Of a stretch of 64,000 nt of DNA, positions 25,855-38,244 are shown piece after piece. The position numbers and the translations under genes are program-made. Source of the stretch: Paulownia fortunei (Eukaryota; Streptophyta; Magnoliopsida; Lamiales; Paulowniaceae). The stretch's first letter is position 1, and the number at the start of each line of letters is the position of its first letter. The stretch lies in NCBI GenBank assembly GCA_019321725.1, contig CM033105.1:17825861-17889860 (forward strand), read 5' to 3'. The notes under the pieces were generated by a model that had not been told where the DNA came from, did no database searches, and worked only from the letters and a program-made list of their open reading frames with translations.

Positions 25855-27214
25855 CTACAAGTCTTGTAAAAGGTATCTTAACCAAGTAAATTCACAAGTA
25901 ATTGTTGTCGTGGATATATACTTTGCTTCTACAGAGGAACATGAAACCGTTGATTGCTTCTTTGTTTCCCAAGAGATGAGTGAGTTACCAAGAAAGACAC
26001 AATATCCGGTGACTGATTTCTTTGTAGTTGGACAACTAGCCCAATCAACATCACAATACCCAACCAATTTCATGTTGTTCTTTGTTGGAAACAACAACCC
26101 TTGTCATGGTGTTCCTTTTAAATATCATAAGATCCGGATTGCTGCATCAAAGTGTTGTTTGCGTGACTGGTGCATAAGTTGACTAAGAAAATGTACTGAA
26201 TAAGAAATATCTAGTGTAGTGATTGTAAGATAAATGAGACGTCCAACAAGCCTTCTGTAACGTGATAGGTCTTTACGGAGTTAACCATCTGTTGGTGAGA
26301 GTTTCAAATTTTGTTCCACAGAAACAGTAGATGGGGAAGCTTCGAGTAAGCCCATATCATCCAGTACATCTAATATGTATTTGTGTTGTGAAATAGATAT
26401 CCCTTCCTTTGAATGTGCCATCTCTATGCCTAGAAAGTATTTTAATTTTCCCAAGTCTTTAATTCGAAACTTATCATGTAAATATTTTTTTTAAAGATTC
26501 CATAGTAGCAGCATTGTTTTATGTTATGACCATCATCCACATAAATTAATACTATAGTAAACGAATCTCCACATACTCGTGTGAAAAAAGAGTAATCTGC
26601 CATGGATTATGGAAATCCAACTTGTAGAATGGCTGTAGAGTACTTAGAAGCTTGTTTCAAACCATAAAGTGACTTGTTCAATCGACACACCAAATTCTCC
26701 CATGTCAATTGTAACTGGGCGACAAAAGCATAGAGACTTCTTCTTCAAGGTCACCATGGAGAAAGGCATTCTGGACATCTAGTTGATAGAGAGACCAACT
26801 TCGAGCTGTTGCAATGGCAAGTAAACATCGAACAGTAACAAGTTTGGCAACTGGTGCAAATGTCTCAGTATAATCCATTCCTTCAACTTGTGTATAGTCT
26901 TTCGCTATGAGTCTTGCTTTATATCGCTCTATCGATCCATCTGATTTATACTTGATCTTATACACCCACTTACAACCAATAGGTTTCTTTTTATTAGGTA
27001 GTTGGGTGAGTGCCCAAGTATTATTTTTCTCCAATGCTTGGATCTCAGAACACATGGCATCTGGCCAGTTTAGATCTCTCTCAGCCTGAGCAAAAGTGTC
27101 AGGTTCCACAGAACGAGATAAGCTAGCAAGAAAAGAACGGTGGCAACAAGATAATTTTTCATATGAAACATATTGACTCAAGGGATAACGAGTACCTTTT
27201 ATGGGACTTGACAT
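25855..27214 (-). pseudogene. Copia reverse transcriptase and RNase H, broken
   Basis: RT starts in the block 26705-27214: KKPIGCKWVYKIKYKSDGSI, RYKARLIAKDYTQVEGMDY, FAPVAKLVTVRCLLAIA and LYQLDVQNAFLHGDLEEEV. These are canonical Copia RT motifs with the first catalytic Asp (QLDV). The YVDD region at about 26520-26560 is only readable in another frame. RNase H is at 25855-26097: LVGYCDVDWASCPTTKKSVT and KKQSTVSCSSVEAKYIS. Between 27215 and 27577 only scraps remain, so the integrase catalytic core has been lost. Confidence 0.9.
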
Positions 27215-27576
27215 TGAATTAGATAATAAGCTTGGGGATAAAAATGTGGCCTGCTAACATTGGTAAACTTGAAGCTAAGCGGATGGACGACGAATTCGTT
27301 GTTGAGTTTGGGCATTGTCACATTGATAACATTTGTGTTTTTAACTTAAAATGCATAAGTTATATCCATGTATTTCGAATGAAATCATCCATAATGTCAA
27401 AAAATAGAAGGCTCCTGAATGAGAAGGAATTCGAAATGCTCCTCAAATTTCACAGTGAATTAATTGAAAAGGTTCAGTAGACGAAATAGTACTAATTTAA
27501 ATGGAAGTCTAGTATGTTTTGCTAATGGACATATGTCACAGACTTTATTGGAACGAAAAGAAATTTCAAAAACTAA

Positions 27577-28829
27577 TTATGCAACGAGCTTGAATAGATT
27601 TGTGGATGGGTGGCCAATACATCTATACCAAAGATCAGATTGCAAAGAGATATTGTTGATAATTAGACTGGGTAGAACTGCCAAATTTGAGGAAAAATAA
27701 TATAGACCATTATGCTGCCTACCTAACCCAATCATCTTCTTCCTTGTCAAATCCTGTAGCGTTTGCTTTCGATGAGAGTTACCATTGCTTAAAAGAGCCA
27801 AAATTTGTTGATAATGCTCACGAGTAAAACTAGGGGCTTCTAGCTGAGTGTTGTGAATAGATAATTCTACTTTATTGCTAGACTTTTCATTTCTCGTATG
27901 GAACTTATGACCATGAGGGAACCCATGTAAGTAATAGCATTTCTCAATAGTGTGATTATTCTCATTACATTTGATATAGTGTAGCTTTCTTCTATTTTTG
28001 CTGGAAAAATTATTTTCGGAGAAGAAGTGGTTCTTACGTGCATCAACCACCATGACCTCTTTAGAAACCATTAATTCTCTTTGCTTTTCTTCTTGAAGAA
28101 TCATATAATATACTTTGCCAACAATAGAAAGAGGCTGCATAAGAAGGATTTGGCCACAAACAGTTGAGTACGAATCATTCAAACCCATAAGAAATTGCAT
28201 TACCTTTCATCTTTATTCACGCTCCTCAAGTTTGTTGATGGCACCACACAAGCAAATTGGTAGATCATTATAAGATGCTAACTCATCCCATAACGCTCTT
28301 AGTTTTGTGAAATAGGCTACAACAGATGTCATCCCTTAGTGGTGTGAAGCAATATCTTTTTCTATCTGAAAAAATCTTGGATTCTATGAAAACCTATCGC
28401 ACCAGATCGTTCAACAGCCGATTCAACGTATATAGCGCTATCGGCAAGATCATGTTCTATAGAGTTGAGAATCCATGACAAGACCATGTCGTTGCATCTT
28501 TTTCAAAGAGGAAAATTTTCATCAGATAACAATGGCTTCTTGATCGTACCATCAATGAAACCAATTTTGTTTTTGGAGCTAAGGGCTATGACCATTGAGC
28601 GGCTCCAAGTGCCATAGTTATCACCATTTAAAGGTTTTGTGATAAGTATAATCCCGGGATGATACGAGTAATTAAGATGAAAAGGGTCTGAGGAATCCAA
28701 AGGAACATTGCCTTGTTTGATTTTGACATAGTTTCCTTCGTCATTTGGTTTAAAGAAACAAACCAAAAAAATACCAAGGAGCAAATTACTCTGATACCAT
28801 GAAAGAAAAGAAAAAAAGAATTGATTCAA
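27577..28829 (-). pseudogene. Copia gag and pre-integrase region, broken
   Basis: The N-terminal Copia-type domain is at 28503-28829 (SDPFHLNYSYHPGIILITKP, LNGDNYGTWSRSM). The UBN2-like gag follows at 28200 down (MQFLMGLNDSYSTVCGQIL), then a zinc knuckle KCNENNHTIEKCYYLHGFP with C-x4-H-x4-C visible (its first Cys replaced upstream by Tyr: LHYIKC). The pre-integrase segment has LWYRCIGHPSTNLFKLVA near the end. The gag joins the pre-integrase with the protease much shortened. Stops occur at about 28200-28500. The proteins would package and process the element's RNA. Confidence 0.85.
28788..28799 (-). other. Primer binding site, initiator tRNA-Met type
   Basis: The minus strand reads (A)TGGTATCAGAG directly after the 5' LTR, complementary to the 3' end of plant initiator tRNA-Met, the usual Copia primer. 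Confidence 0.9.
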
Positions 28830-29091
28830 TAAGCCTTTTTTATTTGATATATGGTATGTGAGTTACAATAATTTGTATACATACACAGCAAGACACATGA
28901 ATCAAAAATACAAGGACAGCTAAAGATGGAATGTACAACTAAAAACCAAGCAACATACCAAGCTATTTACATATAAATCACAATAAGAATCAGGTCAGCT
29001 AAATCATCAAACTTGACTATGGATTTGGTGGAACTGTGATGATAGCCTTCCTCTTGTGCGCTATTTGACTATTAACTTTCCAAATCTAACA
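28800..29091 (-). repeat. 5' LTR of the Copia element
   Basis: This is the partner of 25301-25583, with TGAAAG...TCTAACA ends. It is followed on the minus strand by the primer site at 28788-28799. Confidence 0.95.
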
Positions 29092-29096
29092 GGGTG

Positions 29097-29344
29097 TCAT
29101 TCCAAATGGGTAATTTTTCTAGCTTTTTTACAATAAGAATAATCTCCAAGATCACTCATGTCCTGCGTATGGGTTCCACAGTCTCTTCCATGTCCCAATC
29201 TAATGTTGGAAAGAAGGAGAAAAAAACAAATATGTAGAATAAAGAACTCATTGAATGCCTGTTGAGTGTGAAAAAGGTTACTAAATATTTTCTTTTTTTA
29301 CTTCACAAATGCATAAATATAAAATAACATTTCATGGTTGTAAG
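29097..29344. other. Short spacer between the Copia element and the solo LTR
   Basis: This is 250 bases of AT-rich DNA with no recognised feature. It ends in the left copy of the GTAAG target duplication of the next element (29340-29344). Confidence 0.6.
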
Positions 29345-31555
29345 TGTTAGAATAGGATGCCCAACGCCCTAATTAGATTGGGTGTATTATACTTTTTTGC
29401 TTTAGTAAAGATGATCTTATTGGGAATCATATTAATAAAAATGCATTTTCTTTATCTTATGTCTTGCATTTTTTTATTTCTGCACATTAGATAAAGTCCT
29501 TAGACCAAATTTAGCTACGGGGCATGGTCGCGCATATGATGGCGATCATGGAACATGCCTCTAAGGCTTTGGTCTTAAATAAGTTTCGAGTCGAGGGCTT
29601 TTTGAGATGAGATATCAAATAGCTCAATAAGACTCGTACATATAATGCATGCTCGTGAGACGAGGATATCACATTTCATTGGCATTAGCGTAGAGACAAA
29701 AGTGCATGTATGTGGGTGCTTGTTAGGGAACAAGTACACCGAATATGGCCCGCAAGAAATTCTTAGTTGGAAGCTTTGCCCGTCGAAATAAGAATTTATG
29801 TGTTGCGATAGTACACGACTAGTCCTCAGACTTGAGGCACGATAGTAGCCTTGTGTGCATCCTGCATCACTTTGATATATCTTTTGATTGCTTGACAATC
29901 ACAAATGGGGTATGTTGGGTGTTGCACTGGTGTGCATAGAGGTTTGTCAGTGACCAACATAGAATTCGACACTTGTCTTTTTAAACAAGGGAATCTCCTG
30001 TGTTTTCATAGTTTATGATTCAAAGACCTTGGTCAAGGCAGTATGAATTGTGATTCATCAAAAATCATTGGAACTTGAAATAGGATCACAGTTATTGAAT
30101 CATTTAGGGTTTCGACTTATAATCGATACCTTAGATTCAATCAGGAGATTAGCTGTCGAAAGGACCGTACGTGTATGGTACTCGCAACTGAAATAGGTTT
30201 ACTCGCTATTTCACCTAAGACTAGTTTCTCATGATTACTTGCTAGGTGTTTTCATGGATAGTGATGTTTTTGGAATTAAGGAGTTGATTTCAAGCGGATT
30301 AATTAATTGAAATAATTTTTATTCATAAGTTGCAAATGTTGCAAATCCACTACTAGCTTAGTAGTAAACCTAAGAGAGTCACACATTTTTATGGAAAGTA
30401 ACATTTCAAATTTTAGATTTTATCCAATGGTTGGAAATTAATTAATTAATACTGATCAATTAATTAAGGGTTTTATTTAATTTAATAGTTAAATTAAATT
30501 ATTCAATTAAGTAATTGAATTATTTAATTGGACCTAATTTGATTAGGAAGCCCAATTGGAGTAAATTAAATTAATCAATTGGATTGATTAAATTGGAATT
30601 GAATCAATTGAATTGATTTGGGAATTTTTGAGTCCAAGCCCAAAATAAATGTGGATCACTTAAGAAGCCCACTAAAGTATGAAGAGAATAAATTAAATAA
30701 ATATAATTTATTTAATTAATATATTTATAGATAAATAAATATAGTGACCAATTTTATAGGATAAGATAGGCCACTAAGATTTAATTTATGTATAAATATA
30801 ATTATAGTATATATATATGATATATATCTATCTTGATATTATTTGAAGAGTTCAAATTAATATCAACAATGTATGTAGACAATTTTGATGATTAATATAG
30901 TCTCAAATTAGTCCACATACAATAGAAGAGTGAAAAGAGAAGAGTTTTTGGAAGATTTGGAATCCTTCCAATATAAGGTTTTGAAGTAGTTCAAAATAGA
31001 AAAACTTTCCAAGAGTTGGAAAAGGATTAAAATTTTCAGCCTTATATATATGAGGGATGAAAATTACATAATTCAATTAAAAAATTTGAGCAAAAATATT
31101 TTGTTTAAAGTCTTCTATTTTTACTCTTCAAGAAAAGAAAAGAAAGAAAAGGAAAATCAGTTTCTTGTTATTTTCTTCATATTATTGTTTCAAGAACTTA
31201 AAGAATCAATCTTTATTATTCTTGAAAATATACTCCAGTTCTACATTAGTAAACAATTAGAAGGATACTAGCGAATCCTTTTGATTGGTGTTGCTTTCCG
31301 TATCGTGGACCTGATAGAGGGGAGACACTTGAATCCCTGCGAGTTCTGATAGTCCAGGATAAGCAATTGATTGCTTTATTCCCTACAACAATCGGAGTAC
31401 ACGAAATGTATAATCCGATTTTATATTTATTTATATATTCACTTGAATAAACGCGATCGTTAAAATCGCTTTTGAATCAAAGGGGTTAAATTTATGTTTG
31501 ATAAAAAATTTAATTTTCCGTTGCATATACCTCTGCGATTATAGCGAACCGAACA
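29345..31555 (+). mobile_element. Solo LTR (2.2 kb) of a Copia-like family
   Basis: It begins TGTTAGAATAGG and ends GCGAACCGAACA. A perfect 5-bp duplication GTAAG flanks it (29340-29344 and 31556-31560). There is no internal domain or second LTR. It is related over much of its length to the LTR at 48555-50642, sharing AGATAAAGTCCTTAGA, GCGCATATGATGG and ATGCCTCTAAGGCT in the same order. That related LTR is followed by a tRNA-Met primer site, which sets the orientation as plus and the type as Copia-like. Solo LTRs arise by recombination between the two LTRs of one element. Confidence 0.92.
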
Positions 31556-31629
31556 GTAAGTATATTAAAAAATGGTTCAAATCCAGAACAAGTTAGCTTA
31601 ACTTATTGAGAAGGAAAAAAGTAACGTTG

Positions 31630-31853
31630 CATTTGGATGGAATGATTTGAATTTGAGAGGATGATTTGATGGAAAGATTTCAAACAATCCATTGTAAGAT
31701 AGATTTGAAATCACCACAAGAATTCCAAAAGTAGTTCAAAATAGGAGTTTAATGATTTGCAATCTATTGAATAATGAGATTATCCAAACAATCTCAGTGG
31801 ATTTGTTATTATGTATTTGAAATCCTTAACTTCAAATCTATCAATCCAAATGA
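31630..31853 (+). mobile_element. MITE, copy 1 of a 224-bp family
   Basis: It has inverted ends CATTTGGATGGAATGATTTG and, on the other strand, CATTTGGATTGATAGATTTG. It aligns along its whole length, inverted, with 36956-37178. No coding capacity. Confidence 0.8.
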
Positions 31854-33405
31854 AGTTTTAGAAATTCCAAGTGAAGAATCATAATCACGAATTATTGTAT
31901 TTTGACAAAGTTTAGTGAACATTATAAGATAAATAAAAATAGTATGATGATCAACGAGCTTGATATTGCTGATGCTAGTCAACCTTAAAACTCCAAAATC
32001 AATAGTACCAGATCACCTTATCGCTCTAGATAAGGAGCAACCTTAATAAAAAAAGAAATGCTTTCCTCGTTCACATTTGGAAACCTACTATCCCGCACTA
32101 CTACAAACGATTTCTGTTGTACATTGAGGGAAATGGGCCATGGGAATTGGGGCATCATCCACGGGCACCCTTCATACACCAAATCAAGTTGGATCCAACT
32201 AACATTAATAATAACAAAACAAAAGAGAACATGCCTATTGATCATCATAATCAAGTAAACGTTAGTAATATTCCATTTGAAAATCTTTCATATTTTCATT
32301 TAAGAGAAATTTGGAACTTAACTTTCACATTTTTTTCTTAAAAAAATGACTTTTCCTCATACCATATATCAACCGATTGAAATTTATATAACATATATTC
32401 CTTTTAGTTTTGAAAATATTACTATAGAGTTTAGGGAGTAGTTACTGTATTAAATAACCTCAAATGGAGTTGGTTGTCGGAAAGTCGATCGAACCACTCG
32501 TTTAGCCAAAGATATAAAAGTATTCAGGCTCAACGTCAATAGAAAATCCTTCAAGACACCTAAATATATGTTGTCCAAACTTCCTAATTCTACCTAAGCT
32601 ACTAAATGATTGATCTATCAATTACCTTAGTCATATCGAGGATTCAAAGTCACACCTATTGCCCTATATTAATTTGGAGCTCTTAACAAGCAAGTTATCT
32701 TGACAGAATCTTTCAACCTGACAGTTCAGATTCGTGAGCCAATTATGAAAATTGTTCTATAGAGTCCAAACATTAGGTAGTAATTATTACAATAAATCAA
32801 TCTAGCAGCTTATTTCAAAGAATTTTACAAAATTAAACATTCATTGAAATACTATGAAACTTCATTATTAGACTAAATACGAATTGATATTAATGCAGTA
32901 AAATTTTAAAATTCAAAAGAGACCCGTGGCATGGTCATATAATTTCTGAAAAACTATTCGTTTTCTGAAAAAGGCAATGTTTGAAAGCATGGTTCAAACA
33001 TTTTTATTAATTTATATGTAATTTCAAAATTCGTGAAAATTTACATGAGTACTATTTATGGATTTTAAGATGTTCAGAAAAATTTGGTAATTAAAATAAA
33101 TGATCCCAAAATCTAAATAACTTCTGCCAGTCTGTTTCCAAGATTTTAATAAAATTATACATAAATTAGTAAATATTTAAATCTAATATATATAACACGT
33201 CAATGTTTAACAAAAAAATATTATATTAAAATACCATTATTTTCGTAAAGAAATAATTCGAATTCAATATTTCTAAAACTGTGTTTTGAGATTGCAAAAA
33301 CCCTAAAGAAGAAAAGGAATGAAAATATAATTAAATAGATAATAATAATAATATTTCCATTTCTAGAATAGAGTATGATGCTACACGGAGTGAGCAAACG
33401 TTTTG
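31854..33405. other. Intergenic DNA, no gene recognised
   Basis: Mostly AT-rich. A slightly GC-richer block at 32080-32200 (GGGCCATGGGAATTGGGGC) has short frames on both strands, but I recognise nothing in them. Confidence 0.4.
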
Positions 33406-33868
33406 CTACAAGATATTGCCCGCTTTGGCTCAACCCCGAAGGACCATGTCTCCTCCCCGCTCTATTTGGGCACAAATCACTTCCTACAAATACGATGTGA
33501 GACGAATCTCCTCCACATCAAGTACATCCCCTGTAGAGGTGCAGTGCACTCAAGTAAAGACTGTTGGGATACACACAGATGGTGCCATTGATGTTGCAGT
33601 GGGACGCCTACTCAGTTCGTACTGCATCAATGGCGCCGTCTTTGGGAATTCTAGCAATCTCCATTTGAGTGCTCTGGTGCACTGCACTTCTGTCGGGATA
33701 TAATTGATGTGGAGAGAATTCATCCCACATTGTGTCTACATCCGTAAGGAGTGACTTGTGTGCATATAAAGTGGGGAAGTTTCATTCCCCTACAAGAAGC
33801 CTTTTAAAACCATTAGGTTGAGATGTGGTTCTTCGAAACTAGGCCAAAGCGGACAATATCTTGCAGTG
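33406..33868. mobile_element. Small non-autonomous element with inverted ends
   Basis: The left end is CTACAAGATATTGCCCGCTTTGG (shown here only as a short motif; 33406-33428). The right end, read inverted from 33868, is CACTGCAAGATATTGTCCGC followed by TTTGG. The inside is GC-richer than the surroundings. Its frames include a 95-codon one at 33416-33703, which I regard as chance. The superfamily is not assigned because no target duplication was clear. Confidence 0.55.
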
Positions 33869-34563
33869 TTGCATCAATGGCGTCGTTTGTAGGAATTCTA
33901 GTAGTTTCTACTAATGAGAATCATCTCACATCATGTGTGTAGGAAGTGCCTTGTGCATATATAGAGTTAGGAGGATGCTTGCCCACTCTTTACCTCATCA
34001 GAGTATTATCATTACCTTGCAATGAAAAAGAAAAAAATGAATATCGAAGAAGAGAATGACTTGTGCATATATAAAATGGAGAGAATTTCTTTACAAGGGC
34101 TTTTTAAAACTGTGGGATTGGAACTTGAGCCCGCGGTAAGAAAAATGAATGAACAAATAAAAACAGCATTGCAAGACGCATTCTACTACCACTCCGTCTG
34201 AAGACAACAAGAAGGATGGGATTGTTGTTGATCAAAGTGAACTGTGAGGTGTTTTGAGAGTACAAGACGTAATGTGGGAGGATGATTAGACGTGTAGGTG
34301 TAAGATGTCGAGTTTAGGTTGGTGCTGAACTCTTGGTAGAAGATAGATTTCATGATAAATAAATCTATTTCAAATTATTTGGATTCTTATTAAATTATTA
34401 TTATAAATAATAAAAAAATTATAATTTACGCCCAACAATTATAATAAATCACGATCAAAGCCATAACTTTATTAAATTTCTGTTTCCACCCTATCTATTC
34501 TAATAATAAAAAAAATCATGGGTGCACAGAATATCTAGAAGTTGAATTTGGAAATCCTACCCT
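33869..34563. other. Partial duplication of the preceding element, then AT-rich DNA
   Basis: TTGCATCAATGGCGTCGTTT (33870) repeats TGCATCAATGGCGCCGTCTT (33624). The following GTGACTTGTG or AGTGCCTTGTGCATATA segments near 33750 and 33948 also correspond, as does TTTTTAAAAC near 33800 and 34100. This suggests tandem duplication of an element about 250-300 bp long. No gene seen. Confidence 0.45.
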
Positions 34564-34998
34564 CACTACAAGAAAAATAATACAAGTGACAATATTAGAA
34601 TCGTCACTAATAATATGTATTCACTTATAATAATTTTTATTTTTTTATGATAGTGATTTCATATACTTAAAAGTGATAAGAATTATATCTAAATTATCAA
34701 TATATTGACAACTAAATGTACATATATAGTGACAACTTAACGACATTATAATTATACTCACAAAATTATATCAATATTTTTTTTTGTCATAGAATTATTA
34801 TTTTACATGTGTCACTAATTATCAATAATAATAATCTATTCTTGTGTCTCTAATTTCTAATAGTGATAATTTATAAGCAATTATTATCTCTATGAGACTT
34901 ATAAAATTATTAATATGACAAAATAAACAGTATTATTACTTAATACAGTTTTAAAATTATCATTTAAAGTGTTACCAATATTATTTCTTCTACTATTT
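34564..34998. mobile_element. CACTA-type non-autonomous element
   Basis: The left end is CACTACAAGAAAAATAATA. The right end near 34980-34998 is a degraded inverted copy (TATTATTTCTTCTACTA). The inside has repeated GTGACAAT, GTCACTA and AGTGACAA words on both strands, typical of subterminal repeats in short CACTA relatives. Non-coding. Confidence 0.6.
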
Positions 34999-36955
34999 TA
35001 AGACCAAACTAAAAGCCCAAATTTATCTTGTTGGATGTCAAATCATCGTAAATATTGTTGTTCATCTATTGTTCTAAAGGCAATACTCCCTTGTCCCAAA
35101 TTTATCACTCTTTTTTTTTTAAAACAAGGATCCATTTTTGAAAATAAAAATTTTATTTCCAAAAGAAATCTCTCATTTAAATTAATGATTTAATAGTACT
35201 AATTTTTAACCACTATTTTTAAGAGAAAATAAAATTATATAAAATTTATATTTTTTTTACTCAAATTTAAAATGTCATTGATGAATGGATTTTATATTTA
35301 TAAATTAGATACAATTTGCTTAATATCTAATTGATTTTCGAAGTTTTTGTTAAAGTTTACTTTGCAAAAAAGAACTTGGAATAAAGAGGAGGTTTCAACA
35401 TGATTTGGTGGCGCCAAGTGCCAAAAACAAAAACAAACAACAAAAAAAAATGGAAAAAATTGGAGCGCCTGGGTGCTGCAAGACCCGAGAGTAGAGCGCC
35501 AGGTGCTTAAGAACCGCGCTTATAGGTCTTTATTACGGTAAAATAAAAAATCCTAAGGCCTTTATTTTATTGAATTAATCTTTATTTGCTTTTCGATATT
35601 AATTACTTTCAATTTGTATTTTAATTTATTAATCATCACTTTCACTTCTTATTTGTTCAAATAAAGTAGGGTTAGTATAAATTTGATAATCAATAACGAT
35701 CAATTTTTTTAGGACGACGATACTGTATTCATTATTTTATTATTTATTAATGATAATATATACTTGTGTTCACAAAATTCTTAACATTCGTGTCAAGTCA
35801 AATTAGAAATTTAATTTTTGGGACAGAAAAATAGTATATTATTGGATGTCAATTTGGAATAAAGCTCAAATTAGAAGTATAATTACCATTAAAGTTGCTG
35901 TTTGTAATGAAAATATAGTAGAATATGTGCAAAATTTTTACTATCATCATAGAAGCTCATGTAATTAAATCTTGTTCGTGTTCAAGTACTTGATAATACT
36001 ATCACAATTGGATTTTTGTTATTTCCAAGACCACTGAAAAATGATATATAGTACTTGATTTCTTGTTTAACTTGGCCTTAAACTGGGGTAAAGTTGCACC
36101 TAGTAGTCTGACTTAAATTGGGTCTATATCTTCACGAGTCCAACTTAAGATGACCCGAACTTCTTGACGAGTCTAACTCAAACATCAAATACATTTTGAT
36201 TTTGCTTAAGACCATATTTGTATTTTAATGAGCAAATGGTAAACAAAAAATTTTCTCTGTATAATTTTGAAGGAAAATGTGTAAAAATTACAAGAATATA
36301 ATTATGAAATATATTTACTATTTCATACATTTATTTCATTTATATCTAAATGAATGATATTAATTCAAATATTATTTGAAACTGAAATTTATTTTGTCTT
36401 AAAACGATGTGGAACGTAATTTTCTCAATAAAATCTTAAAATTAAACGCAATTTTACTACAGATGCAATTTAAGCATTCAGATAGGTAATCAACATGATC
36501 AAACCAGCAAGTTGACTTTTCTTGGCTGACCATAAGGCAAAAAATAGAAATGTCAATGCGCGAGTATGGATGGATCTGACTAAACTCGGGACTCGCTCCG
36601 TCAAGAAAAATATAAACTCGAGATCCATCCCGCCCCGCTTCAATTCAGTTTTGGGCCTGCCTCGGAGCCATACCCCGACAGGTATAATCCTCTTATTCGT
36701 ATTGTCTTTGAAAAAATCAAATTAAAAAATAACTAAAAAATAAATAATTTCTTCCAAGTTAATGATGCAATTCAAACGTGACAATAACTCTCATAAAGTG
36801 TATTATTCTAAGAAACCTGTCTTTCCAAATACTCCCTAATGAACACATAAACAAAAACTAAGAACAATATTCCCTACTTTAACAAGTAATGGAAAGAATA
36901 ACCTATTAGGATTGCAATTTTTGAAATATTTGATGCATTGATTTCTCTTAAATTT
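34999..36955. other. Intergenic DNA with a short GC-rich repeat
   Basis: No gene was recognised. At 35407-35520 a GC-richer patch repeats 'GCGCC.GGTGCT' words (GAGCGCCTGGGTGCTGCAAG and GAGCGCCAGGTGCTTAAG). Around 36540-36690 there is another GC-richer fragment (CCCGCCCCGCTTC, GGGCCTGCCTCGG) that looks like part of a repeat; its 67-codon frame is not recognised. Confidence 0.4.
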
Positions 36956-37178
36956 TATTTGAATTGATGGATTTGAATCTAAAAATTTTAAATCTATAAT
37001 AACAAATCCATTGAGTTTGTTTGAATAATATTATGATTCAATGGATTTTAAATCCTTAAACTCCTATTTTAAACTATTTTTGGAATCATCTTGATGGATT
37101 TCAAATTCATCTTAAAATGAGTCATTTGAAATCCTCCCTCAAATCCTCCCATCAAATCCAAATCATTCAATCCAAATG
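36956..37178 (-). mobile_element. MITE, copy 2 of the 224-bp family
   Basis: This is an inverted copy of 31630-31853 with nearly the same length (223 bp). Shared words include AATAGGAGTTTAA (seen here as TTAAACTCCTATT) and AACAAATCC. The right end reads, inverted, CATTTGGATTGAATGATTTG. Confidence 0.8.
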
Positions 37179-38244
37179 TAAGCTTAATGAAAATTTGAGG
37201 CCTTTGTCAGTGGGTGGTACTGGTACGGTGGGATTTCGGGCTCACAAATAATGGTGGCTGGAGGCTAATGAAGAGTGGTCGTGAAAAAAGAGAGTGAGAG
37301 ACGTAAGACAGAATATATGTGCAATGACCGAAAAAAAATGAGGAGGAGAAAAAAAACAAAAAAGCCAAATATATAAAATTCTAATTTATTTATAGCCTTA
37401 TATTTGGAGTGAATTCTTTTGGACCCGTTATCCATATGCAAGCTGATAAATCTTAAAAAATGAACTTTTTATTTGTTCTATTATTTATTTATTCAATCGA
37501 ACCCACTTCGAACAGGATGGAATTGGCGTCCCCAGCAAAAAATGTCGGGGCCACGTTAGATATTTGTTGCGTAAAATTAGTCAACCCTCTGTTTTATCTT
37601 TTATGCTCTACTAATTTAAACATTTCCGTGAGTTTCGAGCGAGTTGACTTAAGATTAGGTGCGACTTCTGATAAATAAAAAGTAAAAAATTGACAGAATA
37701 TAGAACGAACATCAAAATTTAAAAAACATAACATGTACTCTTATATTTACTACGGCATAAAAATTAATGTTATTTTTTTCTTTTCTTTTTCTTTTTCAGT
37801 CAACAGGAGATGATAACGGCAATAACCACGAGGAATATTATGGTACTCTATCTGTTTTGAATTTATAATTTTTTTATAAAAAAATATGATTTTAATTTTC
37901 AAACCAGATTTTTTTCCTCTAAAAATCCTCACTTTATATAATAATATGATAATATTAATTGTCAACTACTAATTTTAGAATATAAATAAAAATATATGCA
38001 AAAATTTTATTTTTATAAATTATACCTAAAACTTTATGTTGAGTTGAAGTGAATGCGTAAATATGTAAAGAGGGGAATAATAAACTTTAATCAAAATATT
38101 CACTGTACATTTTCACAAATTTACTCGTAAAGACTATATCACAGTCATATTAAATTCTCATCACCATGACAAGTAATACTAATTATATATTCCATGTATA
38201 TAATGAGCAAGCAGTTTGTCAAAGCAATCAGTTCTGACTTCTAA
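37179..38244. other. Upstream region of the CASP-like candidate, with a possible short exon
   Basis: Mostly AT-rich. A strong polypyrimidine tract ending TTTTTCAG at 37799 precedes a 40-base block coding STGDDNGNNHEEYYG, followed by a GT at about 37841. This could be a tiny exon, but nothing else supports it. A frame at 37460-37678 is not recognised. Confidence 0.3.

Larger units (their letters stand above)
25301..29091 (-). mobile_element. Ty1/Copia retrotransposon, both LTRs, internally deleted
   Basis: LTRs of 283 and 292 bp start TGAAAGAAAAG and end TTTAACA or TCTAACA. A perfect 5-bp target duplication GGGTG flanks them (25296-25300 and 29092-29096). On the minus strand the order is 5' LTR (right), tRNA-Met primer site, gag, protease/pre-integrase remnant, RT, RNase H, purine tract and 3' LTR (left). 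The total of 3.8 kb is about 1 kb short of a usual Copia, because most of the integrase is missing. The LTRs differ by roughly 10%, so the insertion is old. Confidence 0.95.

Noticed and set aside
29575..29898. 107-codon minus-strand frame, similar to one at 48783-49076
   Set aside because: Both lie antisense inside related LTRs. Their similarity is explained by LTR homology and they have no recognisable protein features.
32018..32341. Overlapping frames on both strands with a GC-richer core
   Set aside because: No domain, no splice context and no conserved wording could be identified on either strand.
37460..37678. 72-codon frame starting MNFLFVLLF
   Set aside because: It has a hydrophobic start resembling a signal peptide but no family resemblance, no supporting splice sites and ordinary AT-rich surroundings.
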